From positions 66,240 to 130,239 of the forward strand of contig NZ_JAFFQR010000015.1 of NCBI RefSeq assembly GCF_020736845.1: a stretch of 64,000 nucleotides of DNA. The letters run 5' to 3'. The position numbers and the translations under genes are program-made. The notes below the pieces were generated by a model. The model was not told where the DNA came from. It saw only the letters and a program-made list of their open reading frames with translations, and ran no database searches. Below, one piece after another: positions 50,158 through 59,558 of the stretch (its first letter is position 1; each line of letters starts with the position of its first letter). This DNA comes from Paenibacillus farraposensis. GTDB lineage: Bacteria; Bacillota; Bacilli; Paenibacillales; Paenibacillaceae.

Positions 50158-51543
50158 ATGACATTGAACTTTGAATCGCTCGGCGTTGAACAAGATTTGC
50201 TGACCAAGCTGGCTGAGCATGAAATTACACAGCCTTCGCCGGTGCAGGCACAGGCTATACCCGAAATCCTTAAAGGAAGGCATGTAATGGCGCGTTCACA
50301 GACGGGCACAGGGAAGACACTGGCCTATTTGCTGCCGCTGTTGCAGGCGATTGCCCCCCAGAAAAAGGCTGTTCAAAAGATGATACTGGCCCCAAGCCAG
50401 GAGCTGGCCATGCAAATTGTCCGCGAGGGTCAGCGTTACGGGGAGCATCGCGGAATCCGCGTGCTTGGCCTGATTGGCGGAGCAGCCATCAAACGCCAGA
50501 TTGAGAAGCTGAAGGATCATCCGCAGCTTGTTGTCGGCACTCCAGGACGTGTACGGGAGCTTATTGCTGCGAGAAAGCTGAAGATGCACAATATTACAAC
50601 CATCGTCATCGATGAGGTGGATCAGATGTTCCAACTCGGCGGAGCAGGTGATGTGAAGAATATATTGAGCGCCGCGCAGCGTGATCGTCAATTGGTATTC
50701 TTGTCTGCAACGCTGAATGACGAGATTCAAGCACTGGCGAAGCGTGAGATGAATGATTACGCGGAAATCGGGATTGATCCGGATCAGAAGACGGCCAGTG
50801 GATTGGAGCACTACTACTTTGTAGCCGAGGAGCGGGATAAGGTAGATATGCTGCGCCGGCTGGTGCGTCATTTTAATCCGAGAAAAGCGCTGGTATTCGT
50901 AAATACCATTAATGCCATCGGAGAAATTGAAGCCAAGCTTAATCATATCGGGCTGACTACAGCCTCCTTATATGGGGAAGCGGATAAGGTCACACGCAGC
51001 AACGTACTGGCGCGATTCCGCGAGGACAAGCTCAAGGTGCTGGTCGCTTCCGATGTGGCAGCCCGTGGCTTAGACATTGAAGGGCTGGAAATGGTCATCC
51101 ATTTTGATCCGGCTACGGATAGCCAGGCCTATGTTCACCGTGCAGGTCGAACAGGGCGGATGGGACGTAAAGGATTGGTGGTGTCGGTTGTTACCGAGCG
51201 TGAAACGTTCATTATGAGAAAGTTCTCTCGTGAACTGGGCATCCATATCACGGAGCGTACGTTGCACGGGGGGCGTGTTGTCGTGCCTAGGCCGGGGGAT
51301 GCCAAACGTGCGCCTGTAAGGCCATCCGAGGCCAGACCGGCTTCTGACGGAGCGGAAAACGGCAAGGCGCCTGTGCGTAATGAGAACGGACGTCCCGGCA
51401 GAACGGCTGCGGCCGGTTCGGCTCCAGGCAAGAAGAAAGGAGCAGCCTTGTCCAAAGCAGGAAAAGCGGATCGCGAGCGTGATCGCAAAAACAAGGGTGC
51501 GCCAAGATGGCTGAAGGAAAAAGGATCAAAACCGAACGGATAA
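50158..51543 (+). CDS. DEAD-box-type RNA helicase (DEVD variant)
   Basis: About 461 residues from ATG 50158; the ribosome site is weak (AGGGGTTGGA). The helicase motifs are in order: Q motif (PSPVQAQAIPEIL), Walker A (ARSQTGTGKT), PSQELAMQI, TPGR, motif II as VIDEVDQMF, i.e. DEVD rather than DEAD, then LSATL, ARGLD and HRAGRTGRMG. After the core comes a basic, Pro/Ala/Lys-rich tail (about residues 375-461), typical of RNA-contacting extensions. Such helicases remodel RNA in ribosome assembly, decay or cold adaptation. ecsA begins 18 nt downstream. Confidence 0.93.
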   Translation: MTLNFESLGVEQDLLTKLAEHEITQPSPVQAQAIPEILKGRHVMARSQTGTGKTLAYLLPLLQAIAPQKKAVQKMILAPSQELAMQIVREGQRYGEHRGIRVLGLIGGAAIKRQIEKLKDHPQLVVGTPGRVRELIAARKLKMHNITTIVIDEVDQMFQLGGAGDVKNILSAAQRDRQLVFLSATLNDEIQALAKREMNDYAEIGIDPDQKTASGLEHYYFVAEERDKVDMLRRLVRHFNPRKALVFVNTINAIGEIEAKLNHIGLTTASLYGEADKVTRSNVLARFREDKLKVLVASDVAARGLDIEGLEMVIHFDPATDSQAYVHRAGRTGRMGRKGLVVSVVTERETFIMRKFSRELGIHITERTLHGGRVVVPRPGDAKRAPVRPSEARPASDGAENGKAPVRNENGRPGRTAAAGSAPGKKKGAALSKAGKADRERDRKNKGAPRWLKEKGSKPNG

Positions 51544-51561
51544 GGGAGAAGAGGGGAAGCT

Positions 51562-52308
51562 ATGGAACAACAGCCTGTATTGCAAATTAACGGACTGACC
51601 GGCGGATACAGTGCCAAGCGTCCGGTGCTGCATCAGATTTCGCTCGATGTGAAGCCGGGTGAAATGGTGGGATTGATCGGTCTGAACGGGGCCGGGAAAA
51701 GTACGACGATGAAGCATATTTTGGGTCTGATGACACCGCAGGCCGGAGAAATTCTCGTGCAAGGGCATAAGCAGGATGAAAATCCCGAGCAATATCAGGG
51801 AGCGATTGCTTTTGTACCCGAATCTCCAGAGCTGTATCCTGAAATGACAGTGATGGAGCATATGGAATTCACTGCCAGGGCGTACGGAGTCAGTGAAGCG
51901 GATTTCCGCACGCGCAGCAATCAGATGCTGGACCTGTTCCGCATGCGGGACAAGAGCGGAAGCATGTCGATGCATCTTTCCAAAGGGATGCGTCAGAAAG
52001 TCATGATTATGTGTGCATTTCTCGCGGGACCACCGTTGTATGTCATTGATGAGCCTTTTTTGGGCCTGGACCCGCTAGGTATTCGATCTCTGCTGGACTT
52101 TATGCTGGAAATGAAGCGTTCAGGTTCATCCATTCTGCTCAGTTCCCACATCTTGTCCACGATTGAAAATTATTGTGATCGCTTTATTGTGCTTCATCAG
52201 GGTACTGTTATTGCCCAGGGGACGCTGGACAAAATAACAGCACAGGCGGGTAAGCCGGGCATGCCGCTGGAAGATGCATTTTATGAGCTGGTACAAGGCA
52301 GGGAATGA
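51562..52308 (+). CDS. ecsA: ABC transporter ATP-binding protein EcsA
   Basis: The 248-residue ATPase has Walker A GLNGAGKST (about residue 38), signature LSKGMRQK (about residue 138), Walker B LYVIDEPFLGLDP (about residue 155) and the switch His in LLSSHIL. A variant signature (LSKGM) is usual for exporters of the Ecs and BcrA type. In Bacillus, Ecs affects secretion, competence and regulated intramembrane proteolysis. Its stop overlaps the next gene, which encodes the matching EcsB permease; the pairing settles the name. Confidence 0.92.
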   Translation: MEQQPVLQINGLTGGYSAKRPVLHQISLDVKPGEMVGLIGLNGAGKSTTMKHILGLMTPQAGEILVQGHKQDENPEQYQGAIAFVPESPELYPEMTVMEHMEFTARAYGVSEADFRTRSNQMLDLFRMRDKSGSMSMHLSKGMRQKVMIMCAFLAGPPLYVIDEPFLGLDPLGIRSLLDFMLEMKRSGSSILLSSHILSTIENYCDRFIVLHQGTVIAQGTLDKITAQAGKPGMPLEDAFYELVQGRE

Positions 52309-53534
52309 GCATGGACTTGCAGCGTTTACATAAAGAAAGACGTGTTGCGTTCTGGGGACAAGTACTACCCTATCTGGGCTATGTCATTCAGAGCGGCCTG
52401 GCAGTGGTCTTCGGCTTTGCGCTGATTGCCTTTGCTGCATGGTACACGTCGCTGCTGATGCATACTCCGCCGGATTTGCCCATCCGCTGGATCATGCTGA
52501 TTACAGCTATTCCGATTGCTCATGCAAGCTTTCGTACGTATTTGAATACAGCGGACATTGTGTTCCTGCGTCCGCAGGAATATGCGATGCAGCATTATTT
52601 TAAGGCCAGCCGCATTCGGGGCGTGGTGTATAAAATATTTGGTCTGCTGCTGCTGTCTATTATCGCGTGGCCGCTGTATATTCGTAGCGATGCCGCGCCT
52701 AAGCCGCTGCTGTTAACCCTGCTGCTATTTGTCCTGTTGAAGCTGCTGTTCAGCTATGGCGGCTGGCAGGAGCTTCGCATGGTATCGGCTGGCGCAAGCT
52801 TAGGCTATCGGCTGCTTCGATGGGTGCTGGCAGTAATGATGGTGGCCGCATGGCTGTGGCAGCCTCCGCTGCGCAGCTTGCCGTTTATGGTACTGGTCAG
52901 TGTCGTCTACGTGCTTGTCCTGCGTTTTCCGGTCAAGCTGTTAGTAGCTTGGGAAAGGCTGATCCGGACAGAAAGCATGCAAGCCGCTCGGGTGATGCGC
53001 ACTTTGGGCTGGTTCGTCGATGTACCTGCTCTTACGCAGAGAGTGACTCCTCGCCGCTGGCTCTCCTGGCTGGGAGGGAACATCCCGTGGGACAGAAAGG
53101 GAGCGTATCGCTATCTGCTGTTTAAGACGTTTTTGCGTACAGAACCCGCGGGTATTGTCATTCGGCTAGGGTTACTGGGTCTGTTGATTATATATATCAC
53201 CCATACGAGCTGGATTGGCATTGCGGTATATTTATTTTTTATATTCCTCATAGGTGTGCAGATAACTTCGCTCAGGCAGTATCACAAGGATTCGCTGTGG
53301 CTTCAGCTATATCCGATTCCTGCACAAAGCCGCCGTGCATCTTTTCTCGACTTTGTCGTTCGAATGACGTTGCCTGCTGCCGTAGTCTTGTGGCTGCCTT
53401 TCCTGACCAAAGGCAGTGAGGATTTACTGTCTACGCTGCTCACGCTGGCCGGTGGAATTCTTGGGGTGTTTATGATCCGGGGAACACAGGCCAAAAAATG
53501 GCGTTCGGATGGACAAGATGAGGAAGAAGTGTAA
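52305..53534 (+). CDS. ecsB: ABC transporter permease EcsB
   Basis: The 409-residue membrane protein has about ten hydrophobic segments arranged in pairs, without an ATPase domain. The N-terminal LHKERRVAFWGQVLPYLGYVIQSGL and AHASFRTYLNTADIVFLRPQE match EcsB proteins. ATG 52305 overlaps the ecsA stop by 4 nt, and ATG 52311 is also possible. It works with EcsA. The transported substrate is not known even in well-studied species. A terminator follows. Confidence 0.9.
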   Translation: MSMDLQRLHKERRVAFWGQVLPYLGYVIQSGLAVVFGFALIAFAAWYTSLLMHTPPDLPIRWIMLITAIPIAHASFRTYLNTADIVFLRPQEYAMQHYFKASRIRGVVYKIFGLLLLSIIAWPLYIRSDAAPKPLLLTLLLFVLLKLLFSYGGWQELRMVSAGASLGYRLLRWVLAVMMVAAWLWQPPLRSLPFMVLVSVVYVLVLRFPVKLLVAWERLIRTESMQAARVMRTLGWFVDVPALTQRVTPRRWLSWLGGNIPWDRKGAYRYLLFKTFLRTEPAGIVIRLGLLGLLIIYITHTSWIGIAVYLFFIFLIGVQITSLRQYHKDSLWLQLYPIPAQSRRASFLDFVVRMTLPAAVVLWLPFLTKGSEDLLSTLLTLAGGILGVFMIRGTQAKKWRSDGQDEEEV

Positions 53535-53558
53535 TCTGAATTTAAATGGATAAAGAAT

Positions 53559-53607
53559 AGGCTAATCCACAAGCAGCAGGGGCTGTTTGCAGGGTTAGCC
53601 TTTTTTG
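53559..53607 (+). terminator. Terminator of ecsAB
   Basis: AGGCTAA pairs with TTAGCCT, with further pairing inside, followed by TTTTTTG, 25 nt after ecsB. Confidence 0.8.
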
Positions 53608-53674
53608 TGCGGTTGCTGCCAGATCACCTTATATTTTTTATTAATATGGAAGTTTGGAAAGGGAAAAGCACCCA

Positions 53675-55012
53675 ATGTCGAGAATAAAAGTATGTAACCA
53701 TTATCAATTGGAAAGTGGGAAAGACGAGATGCTGGTCGATAAGCTGCTCGTGAACATATTTCTTGTGTTTGTGCCATTACTGGTGTATAGCGCTTTGTCG
53801 GATCACCGATATATGAAACATACCCAACTGCTTATGGGAGGGGTACTGGGTGTGTCTTCTGTTCTGTGCATTGCTTTTTCGTACATTTGGTATGGCTTAT
53901 ACTGGGATCTCCGCTATGTTCCTTTGATTTTATCCGTGCTGTATTTTGGCCCGAAGGCAGGATTGCTGAATATAACAGTGATGGTGTTAGCTCGTATGTA
54001 TATAGGTCCGGACTCCATAGATGTCGGGCTTCTCAGCATGATCTTGTGTTATCTGGGCCCTTTCCTGGTGAGAAGAACGTTTATGCAGCTCAAAGGCATG
54101 TTTTTCCGGGCGGGCATCAATATGCTGATGAGTATATGGGCCAGCTTGGTTATGCTGAGTATGCTTTTAATACATTCCTGGGCTAATGCTAATGGCAGAC
54201 TGGATAAGGAGGAAATCGAACTGATCAAGATCATTATCGGGTTTGGTATGATCCAATTCCTAAGTGTTGGGGCGTCTTCATTCTGGATGGAGTTCAGTCT
54301 GGAACGGGAAGAAATGAGGAATAAGATTCGACAGGCGGAGCGTATCAACACATTGGGCGAACTGGCTGCCTCTATGGCCCATGAAGTACGGAATCCGTTG
54401 ACTGTCGTTAAAGGGTTCCTGCAAATGGTTCAGTCAGAGCTGGAAGGGAAAAATCACAGGTATATTGCTTTGGCGCTGGCAGAGACAGATCGGGCTGAAA
54501 GAATTATTAGCGACTATCTGAGCTTGTCGAGACCGCAAATTGGCAAAACAGAGCTGATGGATTTATCGGGTATGGTGGAGCAGATTGTTCTGCTTCTGAA
54601 TCCGATGGCGACCAAGCAAGGTGTAAGACTATATACAGAGCTAAAAAATGAAATATACGTATATACAGATCGTAACCAACTGCTGCAGGCGTTAGTACAT
54701 GTGACGAAAAATGCGATTGAGGCAGCCGAGGATGGAGGCAGGGTATACATAACGCTGATAATTCATGAACAAAAGGCATGCCTGAGTATTAGGGATAATG
54801 GGAAAGGCATGAGCCGGGAGCATCTAGATCGAGTGGGCACTCTGTTTTTTTCGACCAAGGAGGTAGGAACGGGACTGGGAACAGCTGTCTCCTTTCGAAT
54901 CATTGAAGCAATGAACGGGAGTATACGTTATGAGAGTGAACCGGGAGTCGGAACCGTGGTTATCATCCTGCTGCCGCTGGCACAGGAATCGTTGCTTACT
55001 GCTGAAGGATAA
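53675..55012 (+). CDS. Orphan sensor histidine kinase with LytS-like membrane domain
   Basis: About 445 residues; ATG 53675 and ATG 53730 are both possible starts. Five or six membrane helices fill residues 25-210 in the 5TM-LYT style (LRYVPLILSVLYFGPKAGLL). The kinase core has the H box SMAHEVRNPLTVVKGFLQM, N box HVTKNAIEAAEDGG, G1 SIRDNGKGMS, F and G2 GTGLGTAVSFRIIEAMNG. No response regulator gene is nearby, as for the sporulation kinases KinA-E of Bacillus that feed Spo0F. That role is inferred. sda, which inhibits such kinases, is in this window. Confidence 0.88.
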   Translation: MSRIKVCNHYQLESGKDEMLVDKLLVNIFLVFVPLLVYSALSDHRYMKHTQLLMGGVLGVSSVLCIAFSYIWYGLYWDLRYVPLILSVLYFGPKAGLLNITVMVLARMYIGPDSIDVGLLSMILCYLGPFLVRRTFMQLKGMFFRAGINMLMSIWASLVMLSMLLIHSWANANGRLDKEEIELIKIIIGFGMIQFLSVGASSFWMEFSLEREEMRNKIRQAERINTLGELAASMAHEVRNPLTVVKGFLQMVQSELEGKNHRYIALALAETDRAERIISDYLSLSRPQIGKTELMDLSGMVEQIVLLLNPMATKQGVRLYTELKNEIYVYTDRNQLLQALVHVTKNAIEAAEDGGRVYITLIIHEQKACLSIRDNGKGMSREHLDRVGTLFFSTKEVGTGLGTAVSFRIIEAMNGSIRYESEPGVGTVVIILLPLAQESLLTAEG

Positions 55013-55050
55013 TTTGTCCGAAAGTGTGTTTGACGAGCACTCAGCCCACA

Positions 55051-55087
55051 AAAAACGGTATGCCGCAACATTCGGCATACCGTTTTA
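55051..55087. terminator. Bidirectional terminator between the kinase and aminotransferase genes
   Basis: AAAACGGTATGCCG pairs with CGGCATACCGTTTT around a short loop, between convergent genes. Confidence 0.9.
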
Positions 55088-55102
55088 TGACATTGAATAC
55101 GG

Positions 55103-56401
55103 TTAGGCGTTCAACAGATCTTGTGCACCGCGGTAAATAATATCATACAAGTCTTCCAGATATTCTTCCTCAATGCAGGAGAACGCGACTCGAAGATCAT
55201 GCTCACCGAGTGCAATCGTCCCAACTCCATATTGCTCCAGCAAATGTGTACGCAGCCGCTCGGCGGACAAGCCGTTCAGCTTGAGACACATGAAATAGCC
55301 GGAGTTGAACGGGTAATAGCTCCATACATCTCCGTATTTTCCGCTATCCAGCAATGCTTTGACCTTATTAGCCCGCCCTTTCATAATTTGGAACTTTTCT
55401 TTTTTCTGCTGCTCAAAATCCGGTGATTTGAGGGCATCCAGTACGAAGGTTTGGGATGGGTGAGGGCCGCTCGAAATCGTAGCCCGGATAATTCCCAACG
55501 TTTTTTGTTCCAGTGCGCTCAGCACATCCTGACTCTCGGAAGCAAAGGTAATAAATCCGACACGGAAGCCCCAAACGTACTCTTCTTTGGTAGCTCCGTC
55601 AACTTTGACTGGTAAAATTCTCGGATGAAGTCCGGCTAACTGACCAAACAGCGATTCATGCAAGGAGTCTTCGAAGAACAGGCCAAAATAAGCATCGTCC
55701 GTCACCACGACGACATTGATGCCTGCCTCTGCAGCTTCCTGGATGGCTGCCACAATCGCTTTCCCCTCTTCGACGTCCGGTGTATAGCCAGTTGGATTGT
55801 TCGGGAAATTCAGGACAACGATCGCTTTGCCGTATTCTTTTTGCGCGAGCAGCGCCTCACGCAGCCCCTCGCTATTAAAACGGTGGTCCTTCGTGAACAA
55901 CGGGTAATTCACCAAGCGTCCATGACGGCGAATGCCGAATGTCAGCTCATAATTTTCCCAGTTTTTGTCCGGGTAAATAACAGCATCGCCTTCATCTGTA
56001 AACAGGTCGGCCACGATGCTCAAACCGTGGGTCAGCGCGTTCGTAACTACAGGTAGTCCGAAGCCTTTTCCAGCCAGTGAAGGATTTTCCCTCAGCATCT
56101 TTTCACGCCATACGCTGCGTAGTTCTGGCTTGCCCGCAGGGGGAGCATAAGGGTATAAGTCCTTGGGACTGTAAGCAGACAACTTCTCCTGAATAACCTG
56201 CAAATGCATAGGACCACTGCCTTCAGTAGCAATACCGATCGTCGCATTATATTTTTTGGCCAGTTTTCCGGCTTCGGCAGATTGGCTCAAAATCCCCTCT
56301 TTTGGAAAATATATTTCTTTACCTAAAAGGGATAACATTTGATATACATGCTCGTTGCCTGTCTGAATATTTTGGTTTAACTGCGCTACCAGTGGATTCA
56401 T
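55103..56401 (-). CDS. Class I/II PLP-dependent aminotransferase
   Basis: ATG 56401 follows AAGGATG by 7 nt; an earlier ATG lacks a ribosome site. The 432-residue enzyme is a fold-type I aminotransferase: VVLNFPNNPTGYTP (about residue 198) holds the Asn binding PLP, VVVTDDAYFGLF holds the Asp-x-x-Tyr pair, and the Schiff-base lysine is probably in VDGATKEEYVWGFRVGF (about residue 280). FRVGF and the C-terminal LRVAFSCIEEE contain substrate-carboxylate arginines. The substrate is not predictable; an aromatic or branched amino acid is possible. Single gene. Confidence 0.9.
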   Translation of the reverse strand: MNPLVAQLNQNIQTGNEHVYQMLSLLGKEIYFPKEGILSQSAEAGKLAKKYNATIGIATEGSGPMHLQVIQEKLSAYSPKDLYPYAPPAGKPELRSVWREKMLRENPSLAGKGFGLPVVTNALTHGLSIVADLFTDEGDAVIYPDKNWENYELTFGIRRHGRLVNYPLFTKDHRFNSEGLREALLAQKEYGKAIVVLNFPNNPTGYTPDVEEGKAIVAAIQEAAEAGINVVVVTDDAYFGLFFEDSLHESLFGQLAGLHPRILPVKVDGATKEEYVWGFRVGFITFASESQDVLSALEQKTLGIIRATISSGPHPSQTFVLDALKSPDFEQQKKEKFQIMKGRANKVKALLDSGKYGDVWSYYPFNSGYFMCLKLNGLSAERLRTHLLEQYGVGTIALGEHDLRVAFSCIEEEYLEDLYDIIYRGAQDLLNA

Positions 56402-56533
56402 TCCCGTTTCATCCTTCCAAGTCATTTTGATTACATATTATAGCATTACACACGGTAAGCGTCACGTAAAAGCATTAAAGGAATGTAAAACAACCGGGAG
56501 GTTCCTACCGTTAAGGTCATGGAGAACTTCTTA

Positions 56534-56575
56534 CAAAAAAAAGAAGCTCCTGCATTCCCCTGCAAGTGCTTCTTC
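56534..56575 (-). terminator. Terminator of the PAS-chemoreceptor-like gene
   Basis: AAGAAGC, TGCA and TGCA, GCTTCTT pair around TTCCCC, with eight A residues on the + strand giving a U-tract for the minus strand. Confidence 0.8.
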
Positions 56576-56588
56576 TGGACACACCGAC

Positions 56589-57449
56589 TTAAATTGAGGA
56601 TGTCAAATTTTCTGTGGTAGAAGCGATATGGTCATAGGCTTTTTTTAATTCACTCATAGCATTCGAATTGTTCGAAATCCGATCCGTGATATCTTCAATT
56701 TTTTGCATCATCGACGACATTGCTTTGGCTATTTCATTAATCTGGATGAAGATGTCTTCTGCAGATTGTTTACTGGAGGCCGCCATTTTTCTAACTTCAT
56801 TGGCAACCACTTCAAAGCCACGTCCATGTTCACCGGCACGGGCAGCTTCAATGGCGGCATTCAAACCTAGCAAATGAGATTGAGAAGCAATATCCTTGAC
56901 AACCGTAGTGACTGTCTGGATAATTTTGAGCTGGTCTCTAACTACTGCAGATTCCGTATTCAACTTCGTCATATGATGTGCAATCAGCTTCGAAGCTTCC
57001 AATACGACATCTGTGTTAGCAGTCATCTCTTCCACCATGGTCATCAGCTCCACCGTACTTTCTTGAAGAATGGTTTCGCGTTTCGTGATGTCGGTTGCTA
57101 TTTTGATAATTGCTTGGACATGATCTTCTTTAAGGATAGGCATATAAGTCGCTTCTAGTGTCAACTTTCTTCCATCCTTTGTAACCCGTACAATTTTATC
57201 TTGAAAGGCCTTTCCTTGACGCAAACTATCCCATAAGTCGACATACGCTTGACTGGATACAAATTCATGCAAGCAAAGCTTCCTATGATGAATACCAACG
57301 ATTTCATCAACCTTATATCCCATTGTATTAGCGAAAAGTTCATTGGACCAGGTGACTTGTCCTTGCTTGTCAAACATGATCATACCTAAATTGTTTTGAA
57401 TGGTTGATAAAACAGCTAATCGTTGATCAGTTGTGTCTTTGTCTAGCAT
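56589..57449 (-). CDS. Soluble PAS-domain methyl-accepting chemotaxis-type signal transducer
   Basis: ATG 57449 or GTG 57458 are the likely starts, downstream of CAAGGAG. The roughly 286-residue protein has no membrane segment. A PAS domain (about residues 10-130; [24 protein letters not shown]) is followed by a shortened MCP signalling domain. Its conserved tip appears as [30 protein letters not shown] (about residue 190). The MCP coiled coil is truncated after this segment and has few of the usual methylation pairs, like the short cytoplasmic sensors of Bacillales. The PAS may sense a redox or small-molecule cue. Confidence 0.88.
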   Translation of the reverse strand: MLDKDTTDQRLAVLSTIQNNLGMIMFDKQGQVTWSNELFANTMGYKVDEIVGIHHRKLCLHEFVSSQAYVDLWDSLRQGKAFQDKIVRVTKDGRKLTLEATYMPILKEDHVQAIIKIATDITKRETILQESTVELMTMVEEMTANTDVVLEASKLIAHHMTKLNTESAVVRDQLKIIQTVTTVVKDIASQSHLLGLNAAIEAARAGEHGRGFEVVANEVRKMAASSKQSAEDIFIQINEIAKAMSSMMQKIEDITDRISNNSNAMSELKKAYDHIASTTENLTSSI

Positions 57450-57773
57450 GAATACCACACTCTCCTTGAGGTACCAGTACCCGATATTGATAACCAATTT
57501 TGTCTGCGAATTATTCTTTTTTGATGACAACTTTGAACAAATCGCTTCTTCACGTCTGCTTCGGGGAGGCGTAAAGGATGCTGTGTTTATTTAAAAAGCA
57601 TTTACGACCGTTATATTTTACCAAGTCCTCCTACAGTTCGGCAAGTCCCTTTTGTACAGCTAATGTCTATCGAAATTGGGTACACTATTTTTTGCGTATT
57701 GGCTGCGCAGCGCTTATATTATAATTTAACAGAATAGAGAACAAGCAAAGAATAGCAAAAGGAGGTGCAGATT

Positions 57774-58559
57774 TTGCTGGATATGTCTGCGACATCATTT
57801 ATCCTGCTGCCCGCCTTTGCCAAAATTGTGTGCGAGCCGGGCTGGAAATGGCAGGTACGTGAAAAACCGATGCCAAACTATGATTTATTTTATGTATGGA
57901 GCGGTGAAGGAACGGTTGTATTGAACGGGGAAGCTTTCCCGGTCAGCAAGGGCAGTTGTTTTCTGTTCAAACCAGGGGATGATACCCGTGCTACACATAA
58001 CCCGCAAAAGCCGCTTATCCTTACTTATATTCATTTTGATTTATCCGAGCAGCCGAAGCTCATTCCTGCAAGCTACCGCATGCTGGAGGAAACATTCGAG
58101 GTTGAGCATATGCTTGCCAGATATGTACGCTTGCGCTTGGAGCATGCTTTTGGAGCTGAGGAGGAGGGCAGGCTGATTCTGAAGCAGCTGATGATTCATC
58201 TGCTGCGCGCGGACCGTAAGGAGCCACGGGAGCAGCAGGCCAGCAACCAGCTTACCGAGGTTATTCGGGAAACAGCCAACTATGTGCGCCAGCATCCGGG
58301 ACTTCCTCATCGTGCCGAGGATTTGGCGGCACGAGCAGGGCTGTCGCCGCGTTATTTTTCAATTAAATTCAAGGAGCTGCTGGGCGTTTCCGTGCAATCT
58401 CATATTATCAGTATGCGGATTGAGCGCGCGCAGCATCTTTTGCAGCATGCCGGAATGAATGTGACCGAGGTGGCAGGGGCCTTGGGATACCGGGATATCT
58501 TTTTTTTCAGTCGTCAATTCAAGCAGTATACGGGAAAAAGCCCGTCTGAGATCCGATAA
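57774..58559 (+). CDS. AraC-family transcriptional regulator
   Basis: TTG 57774 lies 7-8 nt after AAAGGAGGTG, whereas GTG 57765 lies inside that site. The 261-residue protein has an N-terminal cupin sensor domain (about residues 25-110; DLFYVWSGEGTVVLNGEAFPVSKGSCFLFKPG). Two C-terminal helix-turn-helix motifs follow (RAEDLAARAGLSPRYFSIKFKELLG and VTEVAGALGYRDIFFFSRQFKQYTG). Such proteins usually control sugar-use genes, but none is adjacent. It has its own terminator. Confidence 0.92.
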   Translation: MLDMSATSFILLPAFAKIVCEPGWKWQVREKPMPNYDLFYVWSGEGTVVLNGEAFPVSKGSCFLFKPGDDTRATHNPQKPLILTYIHFDLSEQPKLIPASYRMLEETFEVEHMLARYVRLRLEHAFGAEEEGRLILKQLMIHLLRADRKEPREQQASNQLTEVIRETANYVRQHPGLPHRAEDLAARAGLSPRYFSIKFKELLGVSVQSHIISMRIERAQHLLQHAGMNVTEVAGALGYRDIFFFSRQFKQYTGKSPSEIR

Positions 58560-58565
58560 AATCCA

Positions 58566-58602
58566 CAAAAAAGGACCCAAGCAGCATGCAGGGTCCTTTT
58601 TT
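58566..58602 (+). terminator. Terminator of the AraC gene
   Basis: AAAAAGGACCC pairs with GGGTCCTTTTTT around a 12-nt loop, directly after the stop. Confidence 0.9.
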
Positions 58603-58646
58603 CATATGTGCGAATGCGCAGCAGCAATGCGGACAATCCATCTGTT

Positions 58647-59444
58647 TTACGCTTTGGAATCATGGCGGAAGCAACCGAGCCGTTGTCCCATTTTTACCAC
58701 ATCACCCAGCTTCAACGCCGGGTCTGGCTCAAATGTACCGTTTTCGGTCAGCAGAACGACGGTTGATCCAAATTCAAAATACGCGAGATCGTCGCCTTTT
58801 TCCCATGAAACGGCTTTATCATCCGTATACTTGATGCTGCTAACGTTCATCGCGCCAACCTTGACGAGGGCTACCTCGCCATATTCGTGGGCAATGTACG
58901 TAATTTGTCGTTCATTGCGGCTAAGGACCCCTCTCATATGCTGCAAACCGAAGTCATTTACTGGATATACCTTGCCGCGCAGATGCTCCTTCTCCACCAG
59001 TGTGCCGGATACCGGCGCATGAATGCGGTGATAATCGGTAGGGCTGAGATAGAGCACAAAAGCATAGCCGTGCGTGTACTTCTCAAGCCGCGGCGAGCGG
59101 TTAAGCAGCTCATCCAGCGTATAATCCTGTCCTTTGACATTCAAAAGAGTGCCGGCCGTAATTGGTCCAGTAAACGTAATCCGTGCATCAACCGGACTGA
59201 TCATCACCTCGGCGTTCGTATCAATCGGGCGCATGCCCGCTTTCAATTTGCGTGTAAAATAGGCGTTCAGAGAACGATATTCTTGCCATTCCTGCTCCGC
59301 CTCATGCGTCTGGATCTGGTACGTACGTATAAAGGTGGGGATAAAAAGTCGGCTTGCTCCACTTTGCGCGAAGGAGCCCACAATCCGGCACACCCACTTA
59401 CGCGATGATAGCTCTGTCATGAGCCGCAGCCACTGTTTTGCCAT
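58647..59444 (-). CDS. psd: Phosphatidylserine decarboxylase
   Basis: The 265-residue proenzyme ends in YFEFGSTVVLLTENG, where FGST is the self-cleavage site (usually LGST) that creates the pyruvoyl group on Ser. Other marks are ISPVDARI, DYHRIHAPVSG and NERQITYIAHEYGEVALVKVGA, the latter two holding catalytic histidines. It converts phosphatidylserine to phosphatidylethanolamine at the membrane. The length is typical for Bacillales Psd. No pss gene lies in the window next to it. Confidence 0.95.
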   Translation of the reverse strand: MAKQWLRLMTELSSRKWVCRIVGSFAQSGASRLFIPTFIRTYQIQTHEAEQEWQEYRSLNAYFTRKLKAGMRPIDTNAEVMISPVDARITFTGPITAGTLLNVKGQDYTLDELLNRSPRLEKYTHGYAFVLYLSPTDYHRIHAPVSGTLVEKEHLRGKVYPVNDFGLQHMRGVLSRNERQITYIAHEYGEVALVKVGAMNVSSIKYTDDKAVSWEKGDDLAYFEFGSTVVLLTENGTFEPDPALKLGDVVKMGQRLGCFRHDSKA

Positions 59445-59558
59445 TTCAGATCCCCCTTGTTTATTTCCAAGCCGTCTTGACCGGACCTTTCCGGCCGCTC
59501 TGAACTATATTGACACAGAATGTGACGTAAATCAATATAGTGGACGGTGGAGTGAACG

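Noticed and set aside
51135-51617. 160-codon minus-strand ORF opposite the helicase tail
   Set aside because: Mirror frame of the basic GC-rich tail of the DEAD-box gene.
57640-57690. Sigma-D-like promoter for the PAS-chemoreceptor gene
   Set aside because: A CGATA core is present on the minus strand, but no proper TAAA element lies at the right distance.
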